Shown here: in pieces, positions 52,699-61,968 of the stretch
Layout of the letters: each line of letters begins with the position of its first letter
How positions within the stretch are numbered: the stretch's first letter is position 1
Source of the DNA: Lachnospiraceae oral taxon 107 str. F0167
GTDB taxonomy: Bacteria > Bacillota > Clostridia > Lachnospirales > Lachnospiraceae
Direction of reading: 5' to 3'
Length of the DNA stretch: 64,000 bases
NCBI GenBank assembly: GCA_000209465.1
Contig: GL890588.1
Coordinates: 85,356-149,355 of the forward strand
The notes under the pieces: generated by a model
The model's input: only the letters and a program-made list of their open reading frames with translations
What the model was told of the DNA's origin: nothing
Databases searched by the model: none
Program-made: the position numbers and the translations under genes

Positions 52699-53787
52699 TC
52701 AATATCCAAGCTTATCCATATAGGACATATATTTTACAACCATCAATGCAATCTTAAAGGTGATGGCATCCTCAAACATTCTAAGGTCAAGTCCTGTACT
52801 CTTTTGAAGCTTATCCAAGCGATAAACCAGAGTATTTCTGTGAATAAAGAGCTGTCTGGATGTTTCGGATACATTCAGGCTGTTCTCAAAGAACTTATTA
52901 ATAGTCGTAAGAGTCTCCTCATCAAGATCCTCCGGATTCTTTCCGTCAAAGATCTCCTTTATAAACATTTTGCAAAGAGGTATAGGCAACTGGTATATAA
53001 GTCTTCCTATTCCAAGTCTTGAATATGCTACAATATTTTCTGCGGCATAGAATATCTTACCTACATCAAGAGCCATCTTAGCCTCTTTATAAGACTTTGA
53101 CACTTCTTTGATTTCATTAACTATAGTACCGTAAGCAACAGTTACATTCAAAATACCGATGGAATTAAGCTCATCTATAACAGATCTGGCTACCCTGTCA
53201 AGATCTTCGTATGCAGAGCCTTCCTTCATCTCTTTTACAAGGATGATATCTCTCTCATCAACAGCTGTAACAAAGTCCTTATTTCTGGACGCAAAAAGAG
53301 CCTTTACCGCTTCAAGACTGGATACATCTCTCTCATTCTTTGTTTCGATAATATACACCACTCTTCTGACACTGGTCTCAATATGCAATTTCTTTGCTCT
53401 ATTGTAGATATCCACAAGTAAAAGATTATCCAGCAAAAGATTCTTTATAAAATTATCCTTATCAAATCTTTCCTTATATGCTATAAGAAGGTTCTCTATC
53501 TGGAATGATGCCAACCTTCCCACCATATATGTATCATCTGTAGCTCCCTGCACCAGTAGAACATACTCAAGCTGGTGTTCGTCAAAAATCTTAAAGAATT
53601 GGAATCCGCTTATAGCCTGAGAATCCGCCAGCGAATTAGCAAATGTACTTACCTGCATACCATAAGTATCGGCTTCCTCAAAAGTAGTTGCCAAAACCTT
53701 ACCCTCAACATCACAAACACAAAGCTCTGTTCTCGTAATAACCTTTAAACCATCTATAGTATTTTGAAGAATCTGGTTTGAGATCAT
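52699..53787 (-). CDS. CdaR/PucR-type transcriptional regulator (sugar diacid recognition)
   Basis: A 362-residue regulator with an N-terminal diacid-recognition-like sensor (ISNQILQNTIDGLKVITRTE), a GGDEF-like middle and the C-terminal PucR helix-turn-helix (NSLNVSETSRQLFIHRNTLV then YRLDKLQKSTGLDLR). These regulators respond to small acids or purine-related compounds, but no candidate target operon lies beside it. It is a single-gene unit with its own promoter region and terminator. A 14-bp palindrome about 80 bases upstream may be its operator. Confidence 0.88.
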   Translation of the reverse strand: MISNQILQNTIDGLKVITRTELCVCDVEGKVLATTFEEADTYGMQVSTFANSLADSQAISGFQFFKIFDEHQLEYVLLVQGATDDTYMVGRLASFQIENLLIAYKERFDKDNFIKNLLLDNLLLVDIYNRAKKLHIETSVRRVVYIIETKNERDVSSLEAVKALFASRNKDFVTAVDERDIILVKEMKEGSAYEDLDRVARSVIDELNSIGILNVTVAYGTIVNEIKEVSKSYKEAKMALDVGKIFYAAENIVAYSRLGIGRLIYQLPIPLCKMFIKEIFDGKNPEDLDEETLTTINKFFENSLNVSETSRQLFIHRNTLVYRLDKLQKSTGLDLRMFEDAITFKIALMVVKYMSYMDKLGY

Positions 53788-54106
53788 ATAATTATCTCCT
53801 TTACTCTATTACTTTTCTCTACCATCTCATACAAAAATCCGAATGAGACAGTCATTAATCCGCTGTCAAATTTGACAATGATTAATTGTCTCGTCCAATC
53901 CACTCTAAATATCTGATAGCAGATATTAACAACTTTCACATAAATAATAATGCATTATCACGAGTAAATCAATAGTTTAACAATAAATTTTTATTTTTGT
54001 TTATGTAATTTTGCCTATACATGGCAGGGCATGCCTGTAATCTATTAAAAATTTACTATATTCATAAAGAAATATGTAAGTTTTCCCTCTACACTATGGA
54101 TTTTGT
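53788..54106. other. Intergenic region with nested palindromes upstream of the PucR/CdaR-like gene
   Basis: About 320 bases without a gene. A perfect palindrome TGTCAAATTTGACA (53864-53877) sits inside a larger inverted repeat (GAGACA at 53845-53850, TGTCTC at 53887-53892, with ATTAATC/GATTAAT within). No T-run follows, so it looks like an operator more than a terminator. A smaller GGCATGCC palindrome lies around 54029. I found no clear terminator for dapF. Confidence 0.5.
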
Positions 54107-54919
54107 CTAAAAACTTTGAAAATTTATTTCACCAAAAAATACATACTCGGCTCTTCCCCTCATATATATTTCATCATTTACAAGACTGATATCCAAATCT
54201 CCCCCAAGCAGATGTACTCTGACCATATTTTCGCAAAGACCTTTCTTCATCGTGGCAAAAGCAGCCGCACAGGCACCTGTTCCACAGGCAAGGGTTTCTC
54301 CCGAGCCCCTCTCCCATACTCTCATATGTATATTTTTCTCATCTTCCACATAAATAAACTCCGAGTTTACCTTATCCGGAAATCTCTTATGCCTTTCATA
54401 GTATTCTCCCACCGCTTCAAGATTCATACCTTTAAGTTCATCCAATGTTTCTACATAGTATACGGCATGAGGATTTCCCACATCCACTCCGATAAATTCT
54501 TTTTCTTCACCATTTATAGATATCTTTTCAGGAAACTCCGATGTAATAAAGGCTTTTCCCATATTTACATTTATATAGTGGGCAACACCGTCTTTTTCTT
54601 CTATTTCAATATATTTAATACCTGCTCCGGTCTCCATTGTAAAATTTTTCGACTTTACATAGCCATGGTCATAAGCATATTTGGCAACACATCTTGAGCC
54701 GTTACCGCACATAAGACCTCTGCTGCCGTCAGCATTATACATATCCATTTTTACATCCGCTATGTCTGACGGACATATCAAAATAAGTCCGTCGCTTCCC
54801 ACACCAAAATGCCTGTCACTTACCTTTATGGCAATTTCTCCGGGGTTTTCTATCTTTTCCTTAAAGCAGTCCACATATACATAATCATTTCCTGCCGCCT
54901 GCATTTTTATAAATTTCAT
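54107..54919 (-). CDS. dapF: Diaminopimelate epimerase
   Basis: It interconverts LL- and meso-diaminopimelate for lysine and peptidoglycan synthesis. 270 residues with both active-site cysteines in their motifs: MCGNGSRCVA and ACGTGACAAA; also QAAGNDYVYVD and FGVGSDGLILI. Start at MKFIKMQ with GGAGAATTAT upstream. Last gene of the arginine/glutamine cluster, 18 bases after the ANTAR gene. Confidence 0.95.
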   Translation of the reverse strand: MKFIKMQAAGNDYVYVDCFKEKIENPGEIAIKVSDRHFGVGSDGLILICPSDIADVKMDMYNADGSRGLMCGNGSRCVAKYAYDHGYVKSKNFTMETGAGIKYIEIEEKDGVAHYINVNMGKAFITSEFPEKISINGEEKEFIGVDVGNPHAVYYVETLDELKGMNLEAVGEYYERHKRFPDKVNSEFIYVEDEKNIHMRVWERGSGETLACGTGACAAAFATMKKGLCENMVRVHLLGGDLDISLVNDEIYMRGRAEYVFFGEINFQSF

Positions 54920-54937
54920 ATAATTCTCCGTCAATAT

Positions 54938-55489
54938 TTATTCTTTCCCGCCATATAGCAAACAAATCTTTTTTGCCGTATTGATAATTGTATCTCCGTT
55001 TTCCATACTGTTTTTTTGCAAATATTTATGCGCCTCGGGTTCCGTCATCTTTTTATGCTTTATAAGAAGTTCCTTTGCTTTTTGTATTGTCAAAAAATTT
55101 CTGTCGCCTCTATCCTGCTGTTTTTTCTTTCTTTTTCTCTCATAATAAAGCCTATCGGATATTTCACCCACTTTTTTCACCAGCTCTACTACTTTAAAAG
55201 GCATGGGCAAAAAATTTATATTTTCATCAAAATTTTCACCCAGTTTATTTGGCGAACATACCAGTAAAAGTTCACAGCTTTCATTGATATTATCCCTTAA
55301 CTCCATATATTGCATATCACTAAGCCGGTAAGCACATATCACAATACCATAATCAATATCATCCGACAGATTTATTGCCTGAGCGCCTGATGCTACCGCT
55401 CCTACAATAGAATATCCGTTTCTTACCAAAATAGATCTTAAAATCTTGCTGTCATCGGGATTTGGGAATGCAATGATTATATCTGACAT
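54938..55489 (-). CDS. ANTAR-domain antiterminator with degenerate receiver (NitR-like)
   Basis: A 183-residue protein: N-terminal response-regulator fold (1-115) and C-terminal ANTAR RNA-binding domain (about 125-180: IQKAKELLIKHKKMTEPEAH, then YLQKNSMENGDTIINTAKKI). At the receiver phosphorylation site it reads VICAYRL where LLDIRLP is typical, so the Asp is missing and control cannot be by classical phosphotransfer. It follows glnA closely, as the nitR gene does in solventogenic clostridia, pointing to nitrogen-responsive antitermination. A direct dependence on GlnA is possible but not shown. Confidence 0.83.
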   Translation of the reverse strand: MSDIIIAFPNPDDSKILRSILVRNGYSIVGAVASGAQAINLSDDIDYGIVICAYRLSDMQYMELRDNINESCELLLVCSPNKLGENFDENINFLPMPFKVVELVKKVGEISDRLYYERKRKKKQQDRGDRNFLTIQKAKELLIKHKKMTEPEAHKYLQKNSMENGDTIINTAKKICLLYGGKE

Positions 55490-55563
55490 TACTGTCCTTT
55501 CTCCTTGACCTAAAACTCTTACTAAAATCCTTGCAAATGTATTTTTATACCATAAAAATCAGA

Positions 55564-56868
55564 CTAATATCTTTCCAGATATTTTTTTATCTCCCAGTCC
55601 GTAATAGCATTATTAAATTCATTCCACTCTGTTTTCTTTGCCTCTACATACTCATTAAATATATGCTCTCCAAGCTTTTCCTTAACAAAGCCCGAGTTTT
55701 CAAACTCTTCTATTGCCTCGCTGAGGGTATCGGGAAGTTTTTTTATATTATATAATTTATCGGAATACATATTTTCATTTATAGCATCTTCAAGTTCTAG
55801 GGTATTTTCTATTCCGTCCATTATTGCATATATTAACATTGCAATGCAAAGATATGGATTTGTAGCGGAGTCCGGACTTCTAAGCTCCATTCTCATCTGA
55901 TTGTTTCTTTCCATAGGTATTCTAAGAAGCGCACTTCTGTTGGAATTTGAACTCCATGATACATAGACGGGCGCATCAAAATTCGGTTTTAATCTCTTAT
56001 ATGAATTTACAAGAGGATTATTTATTAATGAAAGTTCTCTTGCATGGGAGAGTATTCCTGCAATAGCAGACTTTGCCCCCGGCATAAGTTTTCCCTCTTT
56101 ACCTATTATATTTTCTCCATCATCATTTAAAATAGAAATTTTAAAATGCATTCCGCTTCCGTTTTCACTGTCAAAAAGCTTAGGCATAAATGAAGCACTC
56201 AGACCATGTCTTTTTGCAAGAGTCTTTACCGCCATTCTGAAGGTTTGGATGGCATCGGCACATTTTATGGCATCCTGATCTGTAAAATCAATCTCATGCT
56301 GTGCCTTGGCTATCTCATGATGTGATGCCTTTATCTTTATTCCCATATCTTCAAGATTCAGCACAATATCTCTTCTGATATTCTCAGACATATCAAGAGG
56401 TCCTATATCAAAATAGCTTGCCTTCTCCTTTACATTCAGGCTGACCTCACCTGCATCATCGGCATTTAGCAAAAAAAATTCACATTCAGCCTCAATAAAG
56501 ATATTAAGACCTGCATCCTTTGCCTTCTTTGCCGCATCAAGTAATACCGTCCTCGGATCGGCTGCAAATACACTTCCGTCAGCTCTATGTATATTACAAA
56601 TAAATCTTGCCACCTTACCCTGTTGCGGTCTCCATGGAAAGATACAAAAGGTTGAAAGATCCGGATGTAAATACAGATCCGAATCCTCTATAGGTGCAAA
56701 GCCCTTTACACTTGAACCGTCAAAAAGAATCTTGTTTTCAAGAGCATCCTCAAGCTGCCTTGCAGTTATCGCAATATTTTTTAATGTTCCGAAAATATCG
56801 GTAAATTGTAATCTGATAAATTCTACATCTTCCTCTTCAACTATGGCAAAAATCTCTTCCTTTGTCAT
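55564..56868 (-). CDS. glnA: Glutamine synthetase, type I
   Basis: Ligates ammonia to glutamate with ATP. 434 residues, GSI-alpha length. Motifs: FDGSSVKGFAPIEDSDLYLHPD, ECEFFLL (metal site), SHHEIAKAQHEIDF, NGSGMHFKISI, and the ATP-site KPNFDAPVYVSWSSNSNRSA-type region. No Tyr adenylylation motif was seen, as expected for Firmicutes. Its ATG overlaps the argD stop (ATGA), so nitrogen assimilation is coupled to arginine synthesis on one transcript. Confidence 0.95.
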   Translation of the reverse strand: MTKEEIFAIVEEEDVEFIRLQFTDIFGTLKNIAITARQLEDALENKILFDGSSVKGFAPIEDSDLYLHPDLSTFCIFPWRPQQGKVARFICNIHRADGSVFAADPRTVLLDAAKKAKDAGLNIFIEAECEFFLLNADDAGEVSLNVKEKASYFDIGPLDMSENIRRDIVLNLEDMGIKIKASHHEIAKAQHEIDFTDQDAIKCADAIQTFRMAVKTLAKRHGLSASFMPKLFDSENGSGMHFKISILNDDGENIIGKEGKLMPGAKSAIAGILSHARELSLINNPLVNSYKRLKPNFDAPVYVSWSSNSNRSALLRIPMERNNQMRMELRSPDSATNPYLCIAMLIYAIMDGIENTLELEDAINENMYSDKLYNIKKLPDTLSEAIEEFENSGFVKEKLGEHIFNEYVEAKKTEWNEFNNAITDWEIKKYLERY

Positions 56869-58070
56869 TTCTCACCTTTTTCTTCAACTTTCTTCAACAC
56901 CCTTTTAAGTCTGCAAATCGCATCATCTACATCCTTTTTTGAAATAATAAGCGGCGGAACAAATCTTAAAACATTGCTTCCGGCATTTATAAGCACCATT
57001 TTTTCATCCGTCAATGAAGCTTTTATAATATCCGCTACAGACATATAAAACTCTACACCAAGTAGCAATCCTCTTCCCCTGACTTCCTTTATATATGGGC
57101 ATGACACAGCCAACTCTTTTAGTCTGTCTTTTAGATAAGCTCCCACCATTTTAACATTTTCTATTATGTCATCTTCCTTGAATATATCAAGTACCTTAGA
57201 CGCAACGGCACATACCAAAGGATTGCCTCCATAGGTGGAACCGTGATCACCGGGCTTTAATACATCATTTGCCTTTCCCGCTGTCAAAAAAGCCCCTATC
57301 GGCACACCATTACCAAGTGCCTTTGCAACAGTCATTACATCAGGCTTTATATCATATTCCTGCCACGCAAAAAACTTTCCTGTTCTACCCATTCCGCATT
57401 GAATTTCATCCAGTATAAGTATAAGATTATTTTTATCGGCAATCTCCTTGATACTATTTAAAAATTCTTTTGTGGCAGGGTAAACTCCACCCTCACCCTG
57501 TACCGTCTCAAGTATTATAGCACAGGTTTTATCCGTAACAAGATTTTTTACCGACTGAATATCATTATATTTTGCAAATTTTATTCCGGGAAGCAGCGGA
57601 TTAAAAGCTTCTCTGTAATGCTCATTTCCTGTAACCGAAAGTGCTCCGATACTTCTGCCGTGAAAGCTTCCCTCCATGGCAATTATCTCATTTCTTCCTC
57701 CCGTACTTTTGCCATATTTTTTTGCAATCTTTATTGCACCCTCTATTGCCTCAGTGCCTGAATTGGTAAAAAACACCTTTTCCATGCCGCTCACTTCAAG
57801 CAGTTTCCGCCCCGCCTCACTCACCGGCTCATTATAAAAATAGTTTGATATATGCCAAAGCTTATCCGCCTGTTTTTTCAGCACTTCATTTAAACCCTTG
57901 TAATTATAGCCAAGCCCCTGTACTGCAATCCCTGAAAAAAAGTCAAGATATTCATTACCGTCCGTATCATATAGATTTATTCCATCTCCATGATCAAATA
58001 CCACCGGATATCTATTATAGGTTTTTAATAATAAATTTTCTGCAAGGTCTATAGATTTCTTCATTCCCAT
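56865..58070 (-). CDS. argD: Acetylornithine aminotransferase
   Basis: A 401-residue class III PLP aminotransferase: YDTDGNEYLDFFSGIAVQGLG, FFTNSGTEAIEGAIKIAKKYG, SFHGRSIGALSVTG, LILDEIQCGMGRTGKFFAWQ and the PLP lysine in VAKALGNGVPIG. Converts N-acetylglutamate semialdehyde to N-acetylornithine with glutamate. One base after argB. Some enzymes of this group also act as DapC in the lysine pathway. Confidence 0.93.
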   Translation of the reverse strand: MGMKKSIDLAENLLLKTYNRYPVVFDHGDGINLYDTDGNEYLDFFSGIAVQGLGYNYKGLNEVLKKQADKLWHISNYFYNEPVSEAGRKLLEVSGMEKVFFTNSGTEAIEGAIKIAKKYGKSTGGRNEIIAMEGSFHGRSIGALSVTGNEHYREAFNPLLPGIKFAKYNDIQSVKNLVTDKTCAIILETVQGEGGVYPATKEFLNSIKEIADKNNLILILDEIQCGMGRTGKFFAWQEYDIKPDVMTVAKALGNGVPIGAFLTAGKANDVLKPGDHGSTYGGNPLVCAVASKVLDIFKEDDIIENVKMVGAYLKDRLKELAVSCPYIKEVRGRGLLLGVEFYMSVADIIKASLTDEKMVLINAGSNVLRFVPPLIISKKDVDDAICRLKRVLKKVEEKGEK

Positions 58071-58071
58071 A

Positions 58072-58932
58072 CTAATCTCCCACTATCATTGTTCCTATGC
58101 CCTTATTTGTAAACAATTCAAGTAAGAGGCAATGCGGTATTCTTCCATCCGCTATTGTCACCTTACTTACTCCGTTTTTAACAGCATCTACACAGCTTGT
58201 AAGCTTTGGGAGCATGCCTCCGCCCATCTGCCCGGCTTCTATAAGCTCTGTTATTTCACTTACGCTTATTTTTTCTATCAAACTTTCTTTATCATTAAAG
58301 TCCTTATATACACCCTCCACATCTGTCAAAAATGCCAGTTTATCTGCCTTTAAAGCCTTTGCAACAGCACATGCCGCATCGTCCGCATTTACATTATAAC
58401 TTGTATAATCCCTGTCAAATCCTACAGGGCATATTACAGGTACAAAATCTTTTTCCAAAAGGTCAAAGATAATATCAGGCTTTACCTCAATTACCTCTCC
58501 GACAAACCCGATATCTTCACCGTCAACGTCCTTTTTATGACAATGGAGCAAAGAGCCGTCTTTCCCACTGATACCTACAGCCTTCATTCCCAGCTCTCCA
58601 ATCATTTGCACCAGTTCCTTATTCACCTTATTTAATACCATTTCCACCACTTCCATAGTTGCATTATCGGTGAATCTGAAACCGTTTACAAAATGAGCTT
58701 CTATATTTACCTTTTGAAGCCATTTAGATATTTCTTTTCCCCCTCCATGTACTATAACAGGCTGCAAACCTACCAGCTTCAAAAGTACAATGTCCTGTAT
58801 TACTTTTTTCTTTAAATCATTTTCAAGCATTGCAGAACCGCCGTATTTTACTACAACAATCTTTTTATTAAATGCCTGTATATATGGCAAAGCCTCTATA
58901 AGAATCTGTGCCTTCTCAAGTAATTTATCCAT
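58072..58932 (-). CDS. argB: Acetylglutamate kinase
   Basis: A 286-residue amino-acid kinase: [47 protein letters not shown] and [10 protein letters not shown]. Phosphorylates N-acetylglutamate, the feedback-controlled step in many organisms. It has the N-terminal extra helix seen in arginine-inhibited forms ([19 protein letters not shown]). GAGGTTTT precedes the start. Confidence 0.95.
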   Translation of the reverse strand: MDKLLEKAQILIEALPYIQAFNKKIVVVKYGGSAMLENDLKKKVIQDIVLLKLVGLQPVIVHGGGKEISKWLQKVNIEAHFVNGFRFTDNATMEVVEMVLNKVNKELVQMIGELGMKAVGISGKDGSLLHCHKKDVDGEDIGFVGEVIEVKPDIIFDLLEKDFVPVICPVGFDRDYTSYNVNADDAACAVAKALKADKLAFLTDVEGVYKDFNDKESLIEKISVSEITELIEAGQMGGGMLPKLTSCVDAVKNGVSKVTIADGRIPHCLLLELFTNKGIGTMIVGD

Positions 58933-59057
58933 AAAACCTCACTATACTATATATTTGCAGTTGATATTTCTTTAATATACCTACTCTCTCTTAAATAAGG
59001 TATATTATTTTCCATCCTGCCATCCAAGCTTTTAAAATTTAAGGCTAATCCGTATTT

Positions 59058-59240
59058 CTAGCTTCTATAGTCAGCATTTATCTTTACATAGTCAAATGTT
59101 AAATCACAACCCCATGCAGTCGCACTGAATTCACCCATATAAAGCTTGACTATAGCTCTTACTTCATTGTCCGAAAGAATCCTTTTAGCATTATCCTCAT
59201 CAAAATCCACCGACAAACCGTCCTTATATATTAAATCCTG
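59058..59240 (-). pseudogene. C-terminal remainder of argJ in the shifted frame
   Basis: This frame reads DLIYKDGLSVDFDEDNAKRI and ends VRAIVKLYMGEFSATAWGCD ... DYVKINADYRS before a TAG (59058-59060), exactly the expected ArgJ C-terminus. It joins the main argJ frame if one base is added near 59240 (AAAAGGCAG region). The full gene would then encode 408 residues, the normal length. Confidence 0.85.
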
Positions 59241-60283
59241 CCTTTTGAACTTTCAAAATAAAGTTCCATCTTATCCGGATCAAATTTTTCCCCACTGTAT
59301 CCAAGAGCACAGAGTACTCTGCCCCAGTTTGCATCATGCCCGAATATGGCAGCCTTTGTAAGTGAGGATGTAATGACTGCCTTTGCCAATGTCCTTGCCG
59401 CTTCCTTTGTCTTTGCTCCCTCTACAAAAACCTCAAATAATGCGGTTGCACCCTCTCCGTCTCCTGCAATCATCTTTGAAAGAGATGTTGTAATATAATT
59501 CAAATTACTTTTAAACAAATTATATTCATCACTGTTTTCATCTGTTATCTTCTCATTATCCGCCAGACCGTTTGCAAGTATAATAAGAGAATCATTGGTT
59601 GAAGTATCTCCGTCCACACTTACCATATTAAAACTGTCTTCCACATCCTCCCTCAAAGCCTTTAATAAGAGTTCCTTTGAAATATTTATATCGGTAGTTA
59701 TAAATCCGAGCATTGTACACATATTGGGATGTATCATACCTGAACCCTTGCACATTGCACCCATCCTGACAATCTTACCTCCTGTTTCAAATTCAATTGC
59801 TATCTCTTTTGAAACAGTGTCCGTAGTCATTATCGCCATGGCTGCTTCACTTGCATTTCTTTCACTCTGCTTTAAAGACTTTGAAAGTTCCTCTATACCT
59901 TTACAAATCTTATCTATTGGAAGCTGCCACCCTATTACTCCCGTAGATGCAAGAAGAATGGAATTTTCATTCACTCCAAGCTCATTCGCCGCCTTTATCG
60001 CACTCTGCATACAACATTCCATCCCCATATCCTTTGTACAGGCATTGGCAATACCGGAGTTTATAATTATGGCATTTACAAAATTATCACTGTCTGTAAT
60101 TTTTTTATCCCAAAGTACAGGTGCAGCCTTTATAAGATTTGTAGTATAAACTCCTGCAGCTATAGCAGGAGTTTTTGAGAAAATCATAGCCATATCATTT
60201 CTGTTCTTATATTTTATATTTGCCTGTACGGCACTTGCCATAAAACCTTTAGGAGCACATATTCCACCATTTATTATCTTCAT
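59231..60283 (-). CDS. argJ: Bifunctional ornithine acetyltransferase/N-acetylglutamate synthase, frameshifted
   Basis: ArgJ recycles the acetyl group from acetylornithine to glutamate. This frame covers 350 residues including the alpha subunit, the autocleavage site GEGATALFEV (Thr nucleophile) and most of the beta subunit (KAAIFGHDANWGRVLCALGY). It stops after FESSKGRI because of a one-base loss; the missing 58 or so residues lie in the next frame. AAGGAGAGGATT precedes the start. If the shift is real, arginine synthesis would be impaired although argB, argC and argD are intact. Confidence 0.88.
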   Translation of the reverse strand: MKIINGGICAPKGFMASAVQANIKYKNRNDMAMIFSKTPAIAAGVYTTNLIKAAPVLWDKKITDSDNFVNAIIINSGIANACTKDMGMECCMQSAIKAANELGVNENSILLASTGVIGWQLPIDKICKGIEELSKSLKQSERNASEAAMAIMTTDTVSKEIAIEFETGGKIVRMGAMCKGSGMIHPNMCTMLGFITTDINISKELLLKALREDVEDSFNMVSVDGDTSTNDSLIILANGLADNEKITDENSDEYNLFKSNLNYITTSLSKMIAGDGEGATALFEVFVEGAKTKEAARTLAKAVITSSLTKAAIFGHDANWGRVLCALGYSGEKFDPDKMELYFESSKGRI

Positions 60284-60375
60284 AATCCTCTCCTTGTCTT
60301 TGTATTGCTGTAAACTCTCGTAAGTTTAAGAACCGGATTTACACCACCTACTTACGTTTTATTCCACATTATCTT

Positions 60376-60852
60376 TTATGCCACCGTATCGGTTACATTT
60401 CTCGCATTAAGTATCAGTTCATAGCTGTTTATTTCGGTATTCAACTTCCAGTTCTGATTTTTCCAAAAAAGATTTCCCGAATAATTTTTCTTAAATGCCA
60501 CCAAAGTCACCTTACTTATCCCCTCAAACTTTAATCTTTTTATAGCTTCATCAACCATCTTTTGCGCTATATTTAATCCTCTGTATTTTTCATCCACACA
60601 TACATGATAAAATGTCGCCTGTCTGCCGTCATGACCTGAAAGTATACTTCCGACTATATGATTATCCTTTATTGCCACTACACTAAGACCTTCATTTCTT
60701 TTCAAGAATTTTTCTATATGTTCAAAATCATCATCCACAGACCTGATTCTAAACCCCTTTATGTTTTTCCACAAAAGCATAACGCCGTCATAATCATCTA
60801 TATTCATTGTCCTTATTTTTATATTGATATCGGTAAGTTTTTTAATCCACAT
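60376..60852 (-). CDS. GNAT-family N-acetyltransferase (YpeA-like) in the arg cluster
   Basis: A 158-residue GNAT protein with the acetyl-CoA loop in HVCVDEKYRGLNIAQKMVDE and the opening IKIRTMNIDDYDGVMLLW. It is closest, by eye, to the YpeA/RimI-like group. It overlaps the end of argC by 34 bases, with GGAGGAAGA before its ATG, and precedes argJ. This placement suggests it may supply N-acetylglutamate (a short NAGS-like enzyme) to prime the pathway; that is inference, since GNAT substrates cannot be read from motifs. Confidence 0.82.
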   Translation of the reverse strand: MWIKKLTDINIKIRTMNIDDYDGVMLLWKNIKGFRIRSVDDDFEHIEKFLKRNEGLSVVAIKDNHIVGSILSGHDGRQATFYHVCVDEKYRGLNIAQKMVDEAIKRLKFEGISKVTLVAFKKNYSGNLFWKNQNWKLNTEINSYELILNARNVTDTVA

Positions 60853-61859
60853 TCTTCCTCCAATCCAAACATCAGATTCATATTCTGTATTGCCTGTCCG
60901 GCTGCCCCCTTTATAAGATTGTCAATAGCGGCTGTTATTATAATCCTCTTCGTTCTCTTATCTATCACATAAGCTATATCCACCAGATTACTGCCCCTCA
61001 CAAATCTCGGCTCCGCATTTTCATTTTTCCTAAGCAGCCTTATAAATTTCTCCTTACCATATTCCTGTTCATAGACATTATTCACATCTTCCCAATCGAT
61101 ATCCTCCTTAAAAGAAGCATATGCAGTCACCAAAATCCCCCTCATCATAGGAACAAGATGCGGTGTGAAACTTATAACCACAGGAGTATCTGCCACCTTG
61201 CCAAGCTGTTCTTCTATCTCCGGAGTGTGTCTGTGATTTCCTATACCATAAGCCTTTATATTCTCATTTACCTCACAAAAAATATTATCAAGCTTTGCAT
61301 TCCTTCCTGCACCCGAAGTACCTGATTTTGCATCTATTATGATACTTTTTTCATCTATCAGCTTACGCTTAAGAAGCGGATATAAAGAAAGTATGGAGCA
61401 TGTCGGATAACATCCCGGATTTGCAATAAGTCTTGATTCTTTTATCTGCTCACGGTAAAGCTCCGGTAAGCCATATACCGATTTTTCTATAAAATCTTTT
61501 GCCCTATGCTCTATCTTGTACCATTTTTCATAAACCTTCACATCTTTAATTCTAAAATCTGCAGATAAGTCTATTACCTTAGAATTTAACAGCACTTCCT
61601 TATTTATATTCTCTGAAAGAAAACCCTGAGGTGTGGCTGTAAATATAATGTCGGCTTTTTTAGACAGCTCAAGTATATCATCATTTTCGCAAACATCTTC
61701 TGTATATTTATACATACCTCTAAATATATCGCAATATTTTTTGCCTGCAAAACTTTTAGAGCCGTATCCGACTATCTCACAATCATCTCTTTGAAACAGC
61801 AATCTTACAAGCTCTGCACCTGCATATCCGGTTGCACCTATAATACCTGCCTTTATCAT
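60819..61859 (-). CDS. argC: N-acetyl-gamma-glutamyl-phosphate reductase
   Basis: The NADPH-dependent third step of arginine synthesis. 346 residues: GIIGATGYAGAELVRLLFQR (nucleotide site), FTATPQGFL, VIDLSADFRIKD, the active-site Cys in LIANPGCYPT, and GIGNHRHTPEIEEQL. Start at MIKAGIIG by conservation; an ATG four codons upstream lies nearer an AAGGAAGG site, so the start is uncertain by four residues. First gene of the arg operon. Confidence 0.94.
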   Translation of the reverse strand: MIKAGIIGATGYAGAELVRLLFQRDDCEIVGYGSKSFAGKKYCDIFRGMYKYTEDVCENDDILELSKKADIIFTATPQGFLSENINKEVLLNSKVIDLSADFRIKDVKVYEKWYKIEHRAKDFIEKSVYGLPELYREQIKESRLIANPGCYPTCSILSLYPLLKRKLIDEKSIIIDAKSGTSGAGRNAKLDNIFCEVNENIKAYGIGNHRHTPEIEEQLGKVADTPVVISFTPHLVPMMRGILVTAYASFKEDIDWEDVNNVYEQEYGKEKFIRLLRKNENAEPRFVRGSNLVDIAYVIDKRTKRIIITAAIDNLIKGAAGQAIQNMNLMFGLEEECGLKNLPISI

Positions 61860-61904
61860 AAAACACCCCATCCTTCCTTTCTATTATTTATCTCTCTTTT
61901 ATAA

Positions 61905-61953
61905 ATTCATAATTATACACTTTTTATGAATAAAATCAAGGGTTTATGAATAT
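61905..61953 (-). promoter_or_regulatory. argC promoter with candidate ARG boxes
   Basis: TTGATT (61934-61939) and TATAAT (61912-61917) with a 16-base spacer on the minus strand. Three ArgR-like half sites overlap it: ATTCATAA at 61905, TATGAATAA at 61925 and TATGAATAT at 61945, spaced 20 bases apart. The pattern suits an ArgR/AhrC hexamer; no argR gene is in the window. Confidence 0.6.
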
Positions 61954-61968
61954 TTTTCTTCACACAAA

